From assembly GCA_047602055.1 (NCBI GenBank), contig JASGIG010000001.1, positions 2,852,001 to 2,916,000 of the forward strand: DNA of 64,000 nucleotides, given 5' to 3'. Shown here piece by piece: positions 52,396-60,864 of this stretch (its first letter is position 1; every line of letters starts with the position of its first letter). Origin of the DNA: JAODBQ01 sp047602055 (GTDB lineage Bacteria > Actinomycetota > Acidimicrobiia > Acidimicrobiales > Ilumatobacteraceae). The position numbers and the translations under genes are program-made. The notes under the pieces are model-generated. The model worked only from the letters and a program-made list of their open reading frames with translations. It ran no database searches and had not been told where the DNA came from.

Positions 52396-53313
52396 ATGAG
52401 CAAGTTGTGTGAGGGTCGCGTCGCCATCGTCACCGGCGCCGGGCGCGGCATCGGGCGTGAGCATGCGCTGATGCTGGCGTACCACGGGGCCAAGGTCGTC
52501 GTGAACGACCTCGGCGGCAACGTCGACGGCTCGGGCGGCGACCTGTCGCCGGCGCAGTCCGTCGTCGAGGAGATCAAGGCGTTCGGCGGCGAGGCCGTCG
52601 CCAACGGCGACAGCGTCTCGTCGTGGGAGGGCGCCCAGCGCCTGATCAACACGGCGATCGAGACGTTCGGTGACCTCCACGCGGTGGTCAACAACGCCGG
52701 CATCCTGCGCGACCGGATGCTCACCAACATGACGGAGGAGGAGTGGGACGCGGTCATCAACGTCCACCTCAAGGGGACGTTCGCGCCCTCTCGGTGGGCC
52801 TGCGCCTACTGGCGTGAGCAGGGCAAGGCCGGCAAGCCTGTGTCGGGCCGGATCATCAACACGACATCGGTCAGCGGCATCTACGGCCAGCCCGGGCAGA
52901 GCAACTACGGCGCGGCCAAGGCCGGCATCGCCTCGTTCACGAACATCGTCGCCCTGGAGATGGCCCGCTACAACGTCACGTGCAATGCCGTCGCCCCGGT
53001 GGCGCTCACCCGGATGACCGAGGGCCTCGGCCCGGCGCCGGAGACCGACGAGGAGCGTGAGGCTCGTTCGCCGCGCTGGATCGCCCCGGTCGTGACGTGG
53101 CTGGCCTCGGAGGAGTCGGCCGGGATCACCGGCCGGGTGATCGAGGCCAGCGGCCAGGTCCTGGCGATCGCCGAGGGCTGGGTCCGTGGCCCGAGCCACG
53201 CGGCCGTCGACGACCCCACCCAGATCGGTGCGATCATCAACGAGCTCAACGCCAAGGCCCGCAAGAACTCCGGCATGAACGGCGTCCCGGGGGGCCCGCC
53301 CCAGCCGCGTTGA
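52396..53313 (+). CDS. Short-chain dehydrogenase, MFE-2-like (3R)-hydroxyacyl-CoA dehydrogenase type
   Basis: 305 residues from ATG 52396. NAD-binding TGAGRGIGREHAL (~14-26) is followed by VVVNDLGGNVDGSG, a motif of MFE-2/HSD17B4-like SDRs. NNAGI, NTTSVSGIYG and catalytic YGAAK follow. The long C-terminal part (ARSPRWIAPVVTWLASEESA, TGRVIEASGQVLAIAEGWVR) also fits that group. It probably acts in fatty-acid or sterol side-chain beta-oxidation. Repeat B copy 5 starts 4 bp after the stop. Confidence 0.87.
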   Translation: MSKLCEGRVAIVTGAGRGIGREHALMLAYHGAKVVVNDLGGNVDGSGGDLSPAQSVVEEIKAFGGEAVANGDSVSSWEGAQRLINTAIETFGDLHAVVNNAGILRDRMLTNMTEEEWDAVINVHLKGTFAPSRWACAYWREQGKAGKPVSGRIINTTSVSGIYGQPGQSNYGAAKAGIASFTNIVALEMARYNVTCNAVAPVALTRMTEGLGPAPETDEEREARSPRWIAPVVTWLASEESAGITGRVIEASGQVLAIAEGWVRGPSHAAVDDPTQIGAIINELNAKARKNSGMNGVPGGPPQPR

Positions 53314-53317
53314 CATC

Positions 53318-53450
53318 CTTGATGGTCGGCCTTCGGTCGACCTGTCCGGCGGGCTCCCTGCTTGCTGGTCGGCTTGCGGCCGACGCCTGGCTGGTTCCGT
53401 GGCGGTCGCGCAGCCAGGTGCGGCCGCGCCGCCGTGCCTCATACGAGCTC
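53318..53450 (+). repeat. Dispersed repeat B, copy 5 (with internal duplication)
   Basis: CTTGATGGTCGGCCTTCGGT and CGACCTGTCCGGCGGGCTCC as in the other copies. A second GGTCGGC/TTGC/GGCCGACG hairpin is inserted, followed by GGCGGTCGCGCAGCC. Confidence 0.75.
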
Positions 53451-53461
53451 AAGCGCCGGTG

Positions 53462-53566
53462 ACGCGCCGGACCCGGTTCTCCGGGCCGGCGCGTTGTCGC
53501 GTCCGCGGTCGGAACAGCCGGCTCTTGTCGCGCCTCGACCGGAAGCGTTGCGGTCAAGGCGCGACA
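53462..53566. terminator. Two strong hairpins in the 53314-53702 gap
   Basis: Hairpin one: ACGCGCCGGACCCGG (53462-53476) with CCGGGCCGGCGCGT ending 53494, one bulge. Hairpin two: TGTCGCGCCTCGACCG (53526-53541) with CGGTCAAGGCGCGACA (53551-53566), one mismatch and a 9-nt loop. Neither has a T-tract. They separate the convergent SDR and proS genes; the 389-bp gap has no gene. Confidence 0.5.
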
Positions 53567-53604
53567 GGACGGCCGTCATCGGAGCCGTCATGGACGGTCC
53601 GGCG

Positions 53605-53705
53605 TGCTCCCGACGCTTCGGTCCGTGGAGGCTGGCGCCGGGTCGCACCCGGCGGCGTGACCGTCGGGGAGCCCACCGGACCGGTCGGCCGCAGGCCGAC
53701 CATCA
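53605..53705 (-). repeat. Dispersed repeat B, copy 6
   Basis: On the minus strand: TGATGGTCGGCCTGCGGCCG, GTCCGGTGGGCTCCC, GTCACGCCGCCGGGTGC and GGACCGAAGCGTCGGG. The first TGA is the proS stop codon. Confidence 0.8.
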
Positions 53706-55457
53706 GGTGACGGCCAGCAGTCTCGATTCGATCTCGGCCAACGGAACGTCTTCGCGCTCGCCCGTCGCTCGGTCCTTGAGCTCGACGGTGCCGTCGGCGA
53801 GGCCGCGGCCGACGACGACGATCGTCGGGACGCCGATGAGGTCGGCGTCGTTGAACTTGACGCCGGGGGAGACGCCGACGCGGTCGTCGAGCAGCACCCG
53901 CAGGCCGGCCGCGGCGCATGAATCGGCCAGCGCCGAGGCGGCCGGCAGCTGCGGGTCGCCGGGCTTGCCGGTGGCCACGATGTGCACGTCCGCCGGGGCC
54001 ACCTCCCGCGGCCACACCAGGCCACGGTCGTCGCAGTAGCGCTCGGCGATCGCCGCCATCGCCCGGCTGACGCCGATCCCGTACGAGCCCATCGTCACCA
54101 CGCGCTGCTTGCCGTGCTGGTCGAGCACCGTCAGCCCGAGGGCCTCGGAGTACTTCGTGCCGAGCTGGAAGATGTGGCCCATCTCGATGCCCCGGGCGAT
54201 CGCCAGGGAGTTGCCGCACGTCGGGCACGGGTCGCCGCCGCGCACCTCGGCCGCCTCGATCGTCCCGTCCGGGGTGAAGTCCCGCCCGGCGGTGAGGTGG
54301 ACGACGTGCTGCCCGGCGACGTCGGCCCCCGTCACCCACTGGGTGCCCGCCGCCACCCGGGGATCGACGAGGTAGCGGACCTTCGACGCCGACGAGGCGC
54401 CGAGCGCTGCCGGGCCGATGTACCCGCGCACCAGCGCTGGGTTCGCCGTGAAGTCGTCCTCGGTGAACGGTTCGATCTCCGCCGGTGCGACCTGGGCCTC
54501 CAGGCGCTTCATGTCGACCTCGCGGTCGCCGGGCACGCCGACGGCCAGCACCGAGGTCGTGTGGTCCGGGTGGCGGAGCTTGACGACGACGTTCTTCAGC
54601 GTGTCGGCGGCGGTCCACGGCCGGTCGGCACGGGTCAGGTCGGGCCGGGCGTTGAGGAGGTCGACGAGCGTCTGGATGGTCGGCGTGTCCGGTGTGTCGA
54701 CGATCCTCGACGCCGGTGCGTCATCCACTGACAGGGCCGGGGGAGCGGGCACCCGCACCGCCTCCGTGTTCGCCGCGTAGTCGCAGTTCGTGCAGCGCAC
54801 GTAGGTGTCCTCGCCGACCTCCAGCGGCACGAGGAACTCCTCGCTCGCCGAGCCGCCCATCGCTCCCGACATCGCCGCGACGATCACGTACGGCAGCCTG
54901 AGCCGCTGGAACGTGCGCTCGTAGGCGTCACGGTGCGCCTGGTACGACGCCATGAACCCGTCGAGGTCGAGGTCGAAGCTGTACGAGTCCTTCATCACGA
55001 ACTCGCGCCCGCGCAGCAGGCCGGCGCGCGGGCGCGGCTCGTCTCGGTACTTCGTCTGGATCTGGAAGATGCTCAGCGGCAGGTCCTTGTACGAGCTGTA
55101 CAGGTCCTTGACGAGCAGCGTGAACATCTCCTCGTGGGTCGGGGCGAGCATGAAGTCCGCGCCGCGGCGGTCCTTCACCCGGAACACCCCGTCGCCGTAC
55201 TCGGTCCAGCGCCCGGTGATCTCGTACGGCTCGCGCGGCAGCAGCGCCGGGAAGTGCACCTCCTGGAAGCCGGCGGCGAGCATCTCCTCGCGCACGATGC
55301 GCTCGACGTTGCGCAGCACCATCCACCCGAGGGGCAGGAACGTGAACCCGCCGGGGGCGGCACGGCGGATGTAGCCGGCCCGTACGAGCAGGCGGTGGCT
55401 GGCGACCTCGGCGTCGGCCGGGTCCTCCCGCAAGGTGCGCACGAACAGGGTGGACAT
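53703..55457 (-). CDS. proS: Prolyl-tRNA synthetase, bacterial type with editing domain
   Basis: 584 residues from ATG 55457, the usual length for the bacterial enzyme. It charges tRNA-Pro. Class II motif 1 is around GWMVLRNVERIVREEM. Motif 2 has QTKYRDEPRPRAGLLRGREF and MKDSYSFD. The YbaK-like editing insert (~230-390) removes misacylated Ala. Motif 3 is VTMGSYGIGVSRAMAAIAER. The C-terminal anticodon-binding domain ends ESRLLAVT. Divergent from rimP. Its stop is the first codon of repeat B copy 6. Confidence 0.97.
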   Translation of the reverse strand: MSTLFVRTLREDPADAEVASHRLLVRAGYIRRAAPGGFTFLPLGWMVLRNVERIVREEMLAAGFQEVHFPALLPREPYEITGRWTEYGDGVFRVKDRRGADFMLAPTHEEMFTLLVKDLYSSYKDLPLSIFQIQTKYRDEPRPRAGLLRGREFVMKDSYSFDLDLDGFMASYQAHRDAYERTFQRLRLPYVIVAAMSGAMGGSASEEFLVPLEVGEDTYVRCTNCDYAANTEAVRVPAPPALSVDDAPASRIVDTPDTPTIQTLVDLLNARPDLTRADRPWTAADTLKNVVVKLRHPDHTTSVLAVGVPGDREVDMKRLEAQVAPAEIEPFTEDDFTANPALVRGYIGPAALGASSASKVRYLVDPRVAAGTQWVTGADVAGQHVVHLTAGRDFTPDGTIEAAEVRGGDPCPTCGNSLAIARGIEMGHIFQLGTKYSEALGLTVLDQHGKQRVVTMGSYGIGVSRAMAAIAERYCDDRGLVWPREVAPADVHIVATGKPGDPQLPAASALADSCAAAGLRVLLDDRVGVSPGVKFNDADLIGVPTIVVVGRGLADGTVELKDRATGEREDVPLAEIESRLLAVT

Positions 55458-55501
55458 CCGCAGGACCGGGGGCACGGCGCCCGACACTACCGGCGGTCCG
55501 G

Positions 55502-55507
55502 TATGCT
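55502..55507 (+). promoter_or_regulatory. Probable -10 box of the rimP-infB operon
   Basis: TATGCT stands out in the GC-rich divergent region, 176-181 bp upstream of the rimP ATG. A long structured leader would follow. Confidence 0.4.
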
Positions 55508-55535
55508 CTCGGGGTCTTTGAAGTTCGGCGAACCG

Positions 55536-55565
55536 AAGGCGTGGACCCTCTGGGGCCCACGCCTT
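55536..55565 (+). promoter_or_regulatory. Leader hairpin upstream of rimP (attenuator-like)
   Basis: AAGGCGTGG (55536-55544) pairs with CCACGCCTT (55557-55565) around ACCC/GGG, followed by CTTCG. Hairpins of this kind (GGCGTGG...CCACGCC) are common in front of bacterial rimP operons. Confidence 0.6.
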
Positions 55566-55601
55566 CTTCGATGTCGGAGCAGGTTGGAGGAGGTGGTGAC
55601 G

Positions 55602-55691
55602 GATGAGTGAGCGAAGCGAGCGAACAATCGTTGCGGCGTGGTTCATTCATCGACGCACCGTGGCCGCAGGCGAGGTGCGGCGATGAGTGAG
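55602..55691 (+). repeat. 70-bp segment between 10-bp direct repeats, separating a strong Shine-Dalgarno from rimP
   Basis: GATGAGTGAG occurs at 55602-55611 and 55682-55691; the second includes the rimP start. The strong GGAGGAGG site precedes the first copy. The first ATG opens a 27-codon frame (55603-55686, MSERSERTIVAAWFIHRRTV, AAGEVRR) whose TGA overlaps the rimP ATG. Confidence 0.55.
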
Positions 55692-56234
55692 ACGGACACG
55701 ACGACGGTCGGGCGGGTCACCCGCCTGGTCACGCCGATCCTCGCCGACCTGAAGCTCGACCTCTACGACCTCGAGTACCGTGGCGGCACGCTGCGCGTCA
55801 CCGTCGACGTCCCGAGGGGGGACGACGCCGGGGACGACGAGCGCGGTGTCGACCTGGACCAGATCGCCCTCGCCACCCGGCTGATCTCCCGCGAGCTGGA
55901 CCACGAGGACCCGGTTGCCGGCCACTACACGCTGGAGGTCAGCAGCCCCGGCCTGGAGCGCAGCCTGCGCACCCCGGCGCACTACGCCCGCAGCCTCGGC
56001 GCCGCCGTCGCCGTGCGCCTGCGCGACATCGGTGAGGGCGGTGAGCGGCGGATCAACGGCGTGCTCGAATCGGCGGACGACGACGGCATCACGGTGCGCA
56101 CCGACGGGGGCGACGAGCGCACCATCCCGTACAGCCACGTCGACCGGGCCAAGACGGTGTTCGTCTGGGGACCGACACCGAAGCCCGGTCAACCGAAGAA
56201 GCAGAAGAAGCAGGAGAAGGAGCCGAAGCGATGA
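55683..56234 (+). CDS. rimP: Ribosome maturation factor RimP
   Basis: 183 residues from ATG 55683. It assists 30S subunit assembly. The N-terminal alpha/beta domain has LDLYDLEYRGGTLRVTVDVP, the conserved DLDQIALATRLISRELD and YTLEVSSPGLERSLRTPAHY. The C-terminal SH3-like barrel is VRLRDIGEGGERRINGVLES. A Lys-rich tail ends the protein. The ATG overlaps a possible 27-codon leader frame, and its TGA overlaps the nusA ATG. It is the first gene of rimP-nusA-ylxR-infB. Confidence 0.95.
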   Translation: MSETDTTTVGRVTRLVTPILADLKLDLYDLEYRGGTLRVTVDVPRGDDAGDDERGVDLDQIALATRLISRELDHEDPVAGHYTLEVSSPGLERSLRTPAHYARSLGAAVAVRLRDIGEGGERRINGVLESADDDGITVRTDGGDERTIPYSHVDRAKTVFVWGPTPKPGQPKKQKKQEKEPKR

Positions 56235-57439
56235 GTGGCCTCGACATGTCCGAAGCGATCCGGATGCTGGCGAACGAGAAGAACATCTCGGTCGACGCCC
56301 TGCTGCACGTGATGGTCGACGCCCTGGCGACGGCCTACAAGCGCCGGCCGGGAGCGGCCGACGAGGTGGTCGTCGAGGTCAACCCGGACACCATGGAGTT
56401 CACCTTCGTCGCCTACGACGTCGACGAGGACGGCAACTGGGTCAACGAGCGTGACGACACGCCGCGCAAGGAGGAGCTCGGCCGCATCGCCGCGCAGACG
56501 TTCCGCCAGGTGATGAGCCAGCGCATCCGCGAGGCCGAGCGCGACCGCAAGTTCGAGGAGTACGCCAACCGCGAGGGCGACATCGTCACCGGGATCATCC
56601 AGCAGACCGACCAGCGCTACACGCTGCTCGACCTCGGCCGAGTCGAGAGCCTGCTGCCGCAGGCCGAGCAGGTGCCGTTCGAGCGCCCCACCCCCGGCGA
56701 CCGGGTCAAGGCGTACATCGTCGAGGTCCGCAAGACCGCCAAGGGCCCGCAGATCGTCGTCTCCCGCACCCACCCCGGCCTGATCAAGCGCCTCTTCGAG
56801 CTGGAGGTCCCGGAGATCGCCGACGGGATCGTCGAGATCAAGGCCTGCGCCCGCGAGCCAGGGCACCGCACGAAGATCGCCGTATGGAGCAACGACCACA
56901 ACGTCGACCCGGTCGGCGCCTGCGTCGGCGCCCGTGGTGGTCGCGTCCGCATGGTCGTCAACGAGCTGCGCGGCGAGAAGATCGACATCGTCCCGTTCAG
57001 CGAGGATCTGGCCGACTTCGTCGCCAAGGCGCTGTCGCCGGCGAAGGTCAAGGAGGTCATCATCTCCGAGGACCTCACCCAGGCCGACGTCATCGTCCCC
57101 GACCAGCAGCTCAGCCTGGCGATCGGCAAGGAGGGCCAGAACGCCCGCCTCGCTGCCCGCCTCACCGGCGTGCGCATCGACATCCGTGGCGAGAGCCAGC
57201 CGCTCGAAGCCGACGACGACGTCGTCTACGAGGAGGGCGAGTGGGTCGCCAACGCCGAGACCGGCGAGATGGAGTGGCACGCCGCCGACGGTTCGGTGAT
57301 CACCCAGCAGGAGTGGAACGACCAGGCGGTGCAGGCCGCCAGCGAGCCGCTGAGCGAGTCGATCGCCGAGGAGACCGGCGACGTGCTCGCCGAGGTCGTC
57401 GCCGAGGCGCCGGCCGACGGGGGTGGGGACGACGCCTGA
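56231..57439 (+). CDS. nusA: Transcription termination/antitermination factor NusA
   Basis: 402 residues, the short form without the C-terminal acidic repeats of enterobacteria. The N-terminal RNA polymerase-binding domain is ~1-130. The S1 domain (~130-200) has GDIVTGIIQQTDQRYTLLDL. KH1 carries HNVDPVGACVGARGGRVRMV and KH2 carries QLSLAIGKEGQNARLAARLT. The tail is acidic and Glu/Ala-rich. It modulates pausing and termination. The start overlaps the rimP stop, and the 3' end overlaps ylxR by 17 bp. Confidence 0.97.
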   Translation: MSGLDMSEAIRMLANEKNISVDALLHVMVDALATAYKRRPGAADEVVVEVNPDTMEFTFVAYDVDEDGNWVNERDDTPRKEELGRIAAQTFRQVMSQRIREAERDRKFEEYANREGDIVTGIIQQTDQRYTLLDLGRVESLLPQAEQVPFERPTPGDRVKAYIVEVRKTAKGPQIVVSRTHPGLIKRLFELEVPEIADGIVEIKACAREPGHRTKIAVWSNDHNVDPVGACVGARGGRVRMVVNELRGEKIDIVPFSEDLADFVAKALSPAKVKEVIISEDLTQADVIVPDQQLSLAIGKEGQNARLAARLTGVRIDIRGESQPLEADDDVVYEEGEWVANAETGEMEWHAADGSVITQQEWNDQAVQAASEPLSESIAEETGDVLAEVVAEAPADGGGDDA

Positions 57440-57755
57440 CCGCAGCCACCACCCCGAACGGACCTGCGTCGGTTGCCGGCGCAAGCTGTCGCCCGACGCG
57501 ATGGTGCGCTGCGCGCTCACCCCGGACGGTCCGGTCGTCGGTCGTCATGCCCCGGGCCGGGGCGCGTGGATCTGCTCGCTGGCCTGCTTCGACACGGCGG
57601 TCAAGCGCAAGGGCTTCGACCGCACGTGGCGGAGCGCCGTCGGCGCCGACGCGCTGGCGACGTTGCGGATCGCAGTGGAACCCGTTATCACCAACATGGA
57701 AGAATTGTCGGTCGTCGGATCCTGCCCCGACGCCCCGGCGCTGACGAAAGGCTGA
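57423..57755 (+). CDS. ylxR: YlxR-family RNA-binding protein (DUF448)
   Basis: 110 residues from GTG 57423, overlapping the end of nusA. It has ERTCVGCRRKLSPDAMVRC, GRHAPGRGAWICSLACFDTA and KRKGFDRTWR, the YlxR core. Known in bacteria between nusA and infB; reported to bind RNA and act in RNase P or transcription control. Four Cys (C16, C19 and two in the WICSLAC region) could bind metal. infB follows after 7 bp. Confidence 0.93.
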   Translation: MGTTPDRSHHPERTCVGCRRKLSPDAMVRCALTPDGPVVGRHAPGRGAWICSLACFDTAVKRKGFDRTWRSAVGADALATLRIAVEPVITNMEELSVVGSCPDAPALTKG

Positions 57756-57762
57756 CCAGGCT

Positions 57763-60700
57763 TTGCCGAAGAACATGCGCGTGCACGAGCTCGCCAAGGA
57801 GCTCGGGATGACGAACGCCGAGATGATGTCGCTGTGCGACGTCATGGGCGTTGGCGTGAAGAGCCATTCGTCCACGCTGATCGAAGCCCAGGCCGACCGG
57901 TTGCGCCGTCGTGCCGAGCGCGACGGCCTCACCCGCCCGGAGCAGCCCGAAGAGGCCAAACCGGCGCGCAAGACCAAGAAGGCCGCGGCGAAGTCGGCAG
58001 GGACGAGCGCCACGGCCACCGCGACGATCGACGCCCCGGCGCCGCCCAAGGCGCCCGAGCCGGCACCAGCTCCGTCGGGCAACGGTTCGACGACCGCCGA
58101 GCCGGCAGCGGCCGCACCCGCCGCGGCGAGCCCGGCCCCACCGGCCCCCGCTACCGAGCAGCCAGCCGCCGCGGCCGCGGCACCGGTCGTCGAGACGCCC
58201 ACCACCACCACGCCGTCGGCCCCGGCCGAGCGCCCGCAGCCGATCGCATCGACCCCTGCACCGCCCGTCGAGCCCGGCGCCCCGGCTGCCACCGAGGCGC
58301 CGTCGCGCCCGGTCGAAGCTCCCAGCGAGGCACCGGCACGTTCTGCCGACGGCGACGTCGAGGAACCACGACGGATCGTCAGCAGCCGTCCGGAGACCCC
58401 GCGTCCGGCCGCCGCACCGCCGCCGGCGGCGCCGGCTGCCCGCCAGGGTGATGGTGCTCCGGCCCCCACCGCTCGACCTGCGGGCGTCGCGCCCGGCACG
58501 CCGGCGCCAGGCGCTGCGCCCGCCGCTGCTGCCACCGCCGGTGGCGCACCGCGTCCCGCGGCCCCCGCGGTTCCCGGCCAGAGCGGCCGGCCTGTCCCGC
58601 CGCCGCCCGGTCGCCCGATGTCCGCGTCCGGCAAGCCGATCCCGCCACCGCCCGGTGTGGGTCGCCCACTGTCTGCCTCGGGCAAGCCGATCCCGCCGCC
58701 GCCCGGCGGTCGTGGCCCGGCCACCCGTCCCGGTGGTCCCGGCGGCGCCCGCCCGGCCGGCGGCTACGGCCAGCGCCCCGGCGGTCCCGGCCAGCGTCCC
58801 GGCGGCTTCGGTGCCCGCCCGGGTGGCCCCGGCGGCCCTCGTCCCGGCGGCTTCGGCGCCCGTCCTGGCGGCGGCTTCGGTGGCCCCCGCCCCGGCCCCG
58901 GTGGTCCTGGCGGCCCCGGTGGCGGCCCGCGCCCCGGTGGCGGCGGCCCGCGGCCGAACGGCCAGCGCCGTGCCCCGCGGAAGAAGAGCCGTGCTCGTCG
59001 GCGTCGTGATTTCGAAGAGCAGCAACCCGGTTACAACTCGAACTACACGGCATCGAACGCCCCGGTTCCCGATGGCACGATCGTCGTCGAGCGTGGCGTC
59101 TCCGCCCAGGAGTTCGCGCCCAAGCTCAATCGTGGGCCTGCCGACGTCATCCGCTTCCTCATGCAGAACGGCGAGATGGTCACGGCCACCATGTCGCTCA
59201 CCGACGAGCAGATGGAGCTGTTCGCCCTGGAGCTCGGCGCCGACCTGCTGCTGGTCGATCCGGGTCAGCAGGAAGAGCTCGAGCTGCAGGCGATGTTCGA
59301 CGACAGCGACGACGACGACGAGACGCTGCAGGCGCCCCGGGCGCCCGTCATCACCGTCATGGGCCACGTCGACCACGGCAAGACGACGTTGTTGGACCGG
59401 ATTCGGCATGCCAACGTCGTCGCCGGCGAGGCCGGCGGGATCACCCAGCACATCGGTGCCTACAAGGTCGCCACGGCGAATGGCGACGAGGTGACGTTCA
59501 TCGACACCCCGGGCCACGCGGCGTTCACCAAGATGCGCCAGCGCGGCGCCGAGGTCACCGACGTCGTCGTGCTCGTCGTCGCCGCCGACGACGGCGTGAT
59601 GCCGCAGACGATCGAGGCGATCAACCACGCCCGCGCCGCCGAGGTGCCGATCGTCGTCGCCCTCAACAAGATCGACAAGGACAACGCCGATCCGCAGCGC
59701 GTCCTCGCCGAGCTGTCCGAGCAGGGTCTCGTCGCCGAGTCGTGGGGCGGCGACACGATCGTCGTCGAGATGTCGGCGCAGCAGGACCTCGGCATCGACG
59801 ACCTGCTCGCCCAGCTCGTCGTCGTCGCCGAGCTGGAGGAGCTGACCGCCAACCCGACCGGTCGGGCCAAGGGCATCGTGCTCGAGGCCAACCTCGACAC
59901 CGGCCGTGGCCCCGTCGCCACGGTGCTGGTCGACAAGGGCACCCTCAAGATCGGCGACCCGATCGTCGCCGGCGCGGCCTGGGGCCGTGTGCGGGCGATG
60001 ATCGACGACAAGGGCCAGCAGATCAAGGAGGCCGGGCCGTCCACGCCGGTGCAGGTCCTCGGCCTGTCGTCGGTGCCGAGCGCCGGCGACGAGTTCCGCG
60101 CCGCCGACACGGAGAAGACGGCGCGCACCGTCGGCGAGGCCCGCGAGCAGCGCTACCGCCTGAAGGCCCAGCGCGGCGATGCCCGCGTGCAGCGTGGCGT
60201 CAAGCTGGAGGACATCTTCAGCCAGATCCAGTCCGGCGAGACCGCCACGCTGAACCTGGTGCTGAAGGCCGACGTGCAGGGCTCGCTGGAAGCCGTCACC
60301 GAGTCGCTGCGCCGCCTGGAGCGTGACGACGTCAAGCTGGCGTTCGTCCACCGCGGCGTCGGTGGGATCACCGAGAACGACATCAACGTCGCGGCCATCT
60401 CCAACGCCACGCTGATCGGCTTCAACGTCCGCCCGGACCGCAAGGCCCGTGAGCAGGCCGACGCCGACGGCGTGGAGATCCGCCTCTACGAGGTGATCTA
60501 CAAGCTGCTCGAGGACATCGAGCGGGCCATGGTCGGCATGCTCGCCCCCGAGTACGAGGAAGTGGTCACCGGCGAGGCCGAGGTCCGCGAGATCTTCCGG
60601 GTGCCGCGGATCGGGGCGATCGCCGGGTGCTACGTGCTCAGCGGTCTCATCACCCGTGGCTCGAAGGTGCGCTTCCTGCGTGAGGGCACGATCATCTGGA

Positions 60701-60852
60701 AGGGTTCGATCCAGTCGCTGAAGCGCTTCAAGGACGACGCTCGCGAGGTCCGCGAGGGCTTCGAGTGCGGCATCGGCCTCAGCGACTTCCAGGACCTCAA
60801 GCCCGGCGACATCATCGAGACGTACGAAGAGCGCGAGATCGCCCGAGTGTGA
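57763..60852 (+). CDS. infB: Translation initiation factor IF-2
   Basis: 1029 residues from TTG 57763 (MPKNMRVHELAKELGMTNAE). It delivers initiator tRNA to the 30S subunit. The N-terminal IF2N domain is ~1-50. A very long low-complexity linker (~65-420) follows, Ala/Pro-rich and then Gly/Pro/Arg-rich, with repeats such as GQRPGGFGARPGGPGG. The GTPase domain has G1 GHVDHGKT (534-541), GGITQHIGAY, DTPGHAAF, NKIDKDN and SAQQ. Domains III-IV follow and end DIIETYEEREIARV. The linker is longer than in most phyla and typical of actinobacteria. Confidence 0.96.
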   Translation: MPKNMRVHELAKELGMTNAEMMSLCDVMGVGVKSHSSTLIEAQADRLRRRAERDGLTRPEQPEEAKPARKTKKAAAKSAGTSATATATIDAPAPPKAPEPAPAPSGNGSTTAEPAAAAPAAASPAPPAPATEQPAAAAAAPVVETPTTTTPSAPAERPQPIASTPAPPVEPGAPAATEAPSRPVEAPSEAPARSADGDVEEPRRIVSSRPETPRPAAAPPPAAPAARQGDGAPAPTARPAGVAPGTPAPGAAPAAAATAGGAPRPAAPAVPGQSGRPVPPPPGRPMSASGKPIPPPPGVGRPLSASGKPIPPPPGGRGPATRPGGPGGARPAGGYGQRPGGPGQRPGGFGARPGGPGGPRPGGFGARPGGGFGGPRPGPGGPGGPGGGPRPGGGGPRPNGQRRAPRKKSRARRRRDFEEQQPGYNSNYTASNAPVPDGTIVVERGVSAQEFAPKLNRGPADVIRFLMQNGEMVTATMSLTDEQMELFALELGADLLLVDPGQQEELELQAMFDDSDDDDETLQAPRAPVITVMGHVDHGKTTLLDRIRHANVVAGEAGGITQHIGAYKVATANGDEVTFIDTPGHAAFTKMRQRGAEVTDVVVLVVAADDGVMPQTIEAINHARAAEVPIVVALNKIDKDNADPQRVLAELSEQGLVAESWGGDTIVVEMSAQQDLGIDDLLAQLVVVAELEELTANPTGRAKGIVLEANLDTGRGPVATVLVDKGTLKIGDPIVAGAAWGRVRAMIDDKGQQIKEAGPSTPVQVLGLSSVPSAGDEFRAADTEKTARTVGEAREQRYRLKAQRGDARVQRGVKLEDIFSQIQSGETATLNLVLKADVQGSLEAVTESLRRLERDDVKLAFVHRGVGGITENDINVAAISNATLIGFNVRPDRKAREQADADGVEIRLYEVIYKLLEDIERAMVGMLAPEYEEVVTGEAEVREIFRVPRIGAIAGCYVLSGLITRGSKVRFLREGTIIWKGSIQSLKRFKDDAREVREGFECGIGLSDFQDLKPGDIIETYEEREIARV

Positions 60853-60864
60853 TCAACACCTGGG

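Noticed and set aside
58060..58980. Tandem repeat or transferred segment in infB
   Set aside because: Ala/Pro then Gly/Pro/Arg low-complexity linker, a normal feature of actinobacterial IF-2.
57423..60351. Long minus-strand frames opposite nusA-ylxR-infB
   Set aside because: Shadow frames with no motifs; the + strand genes are complete and universally conserved.
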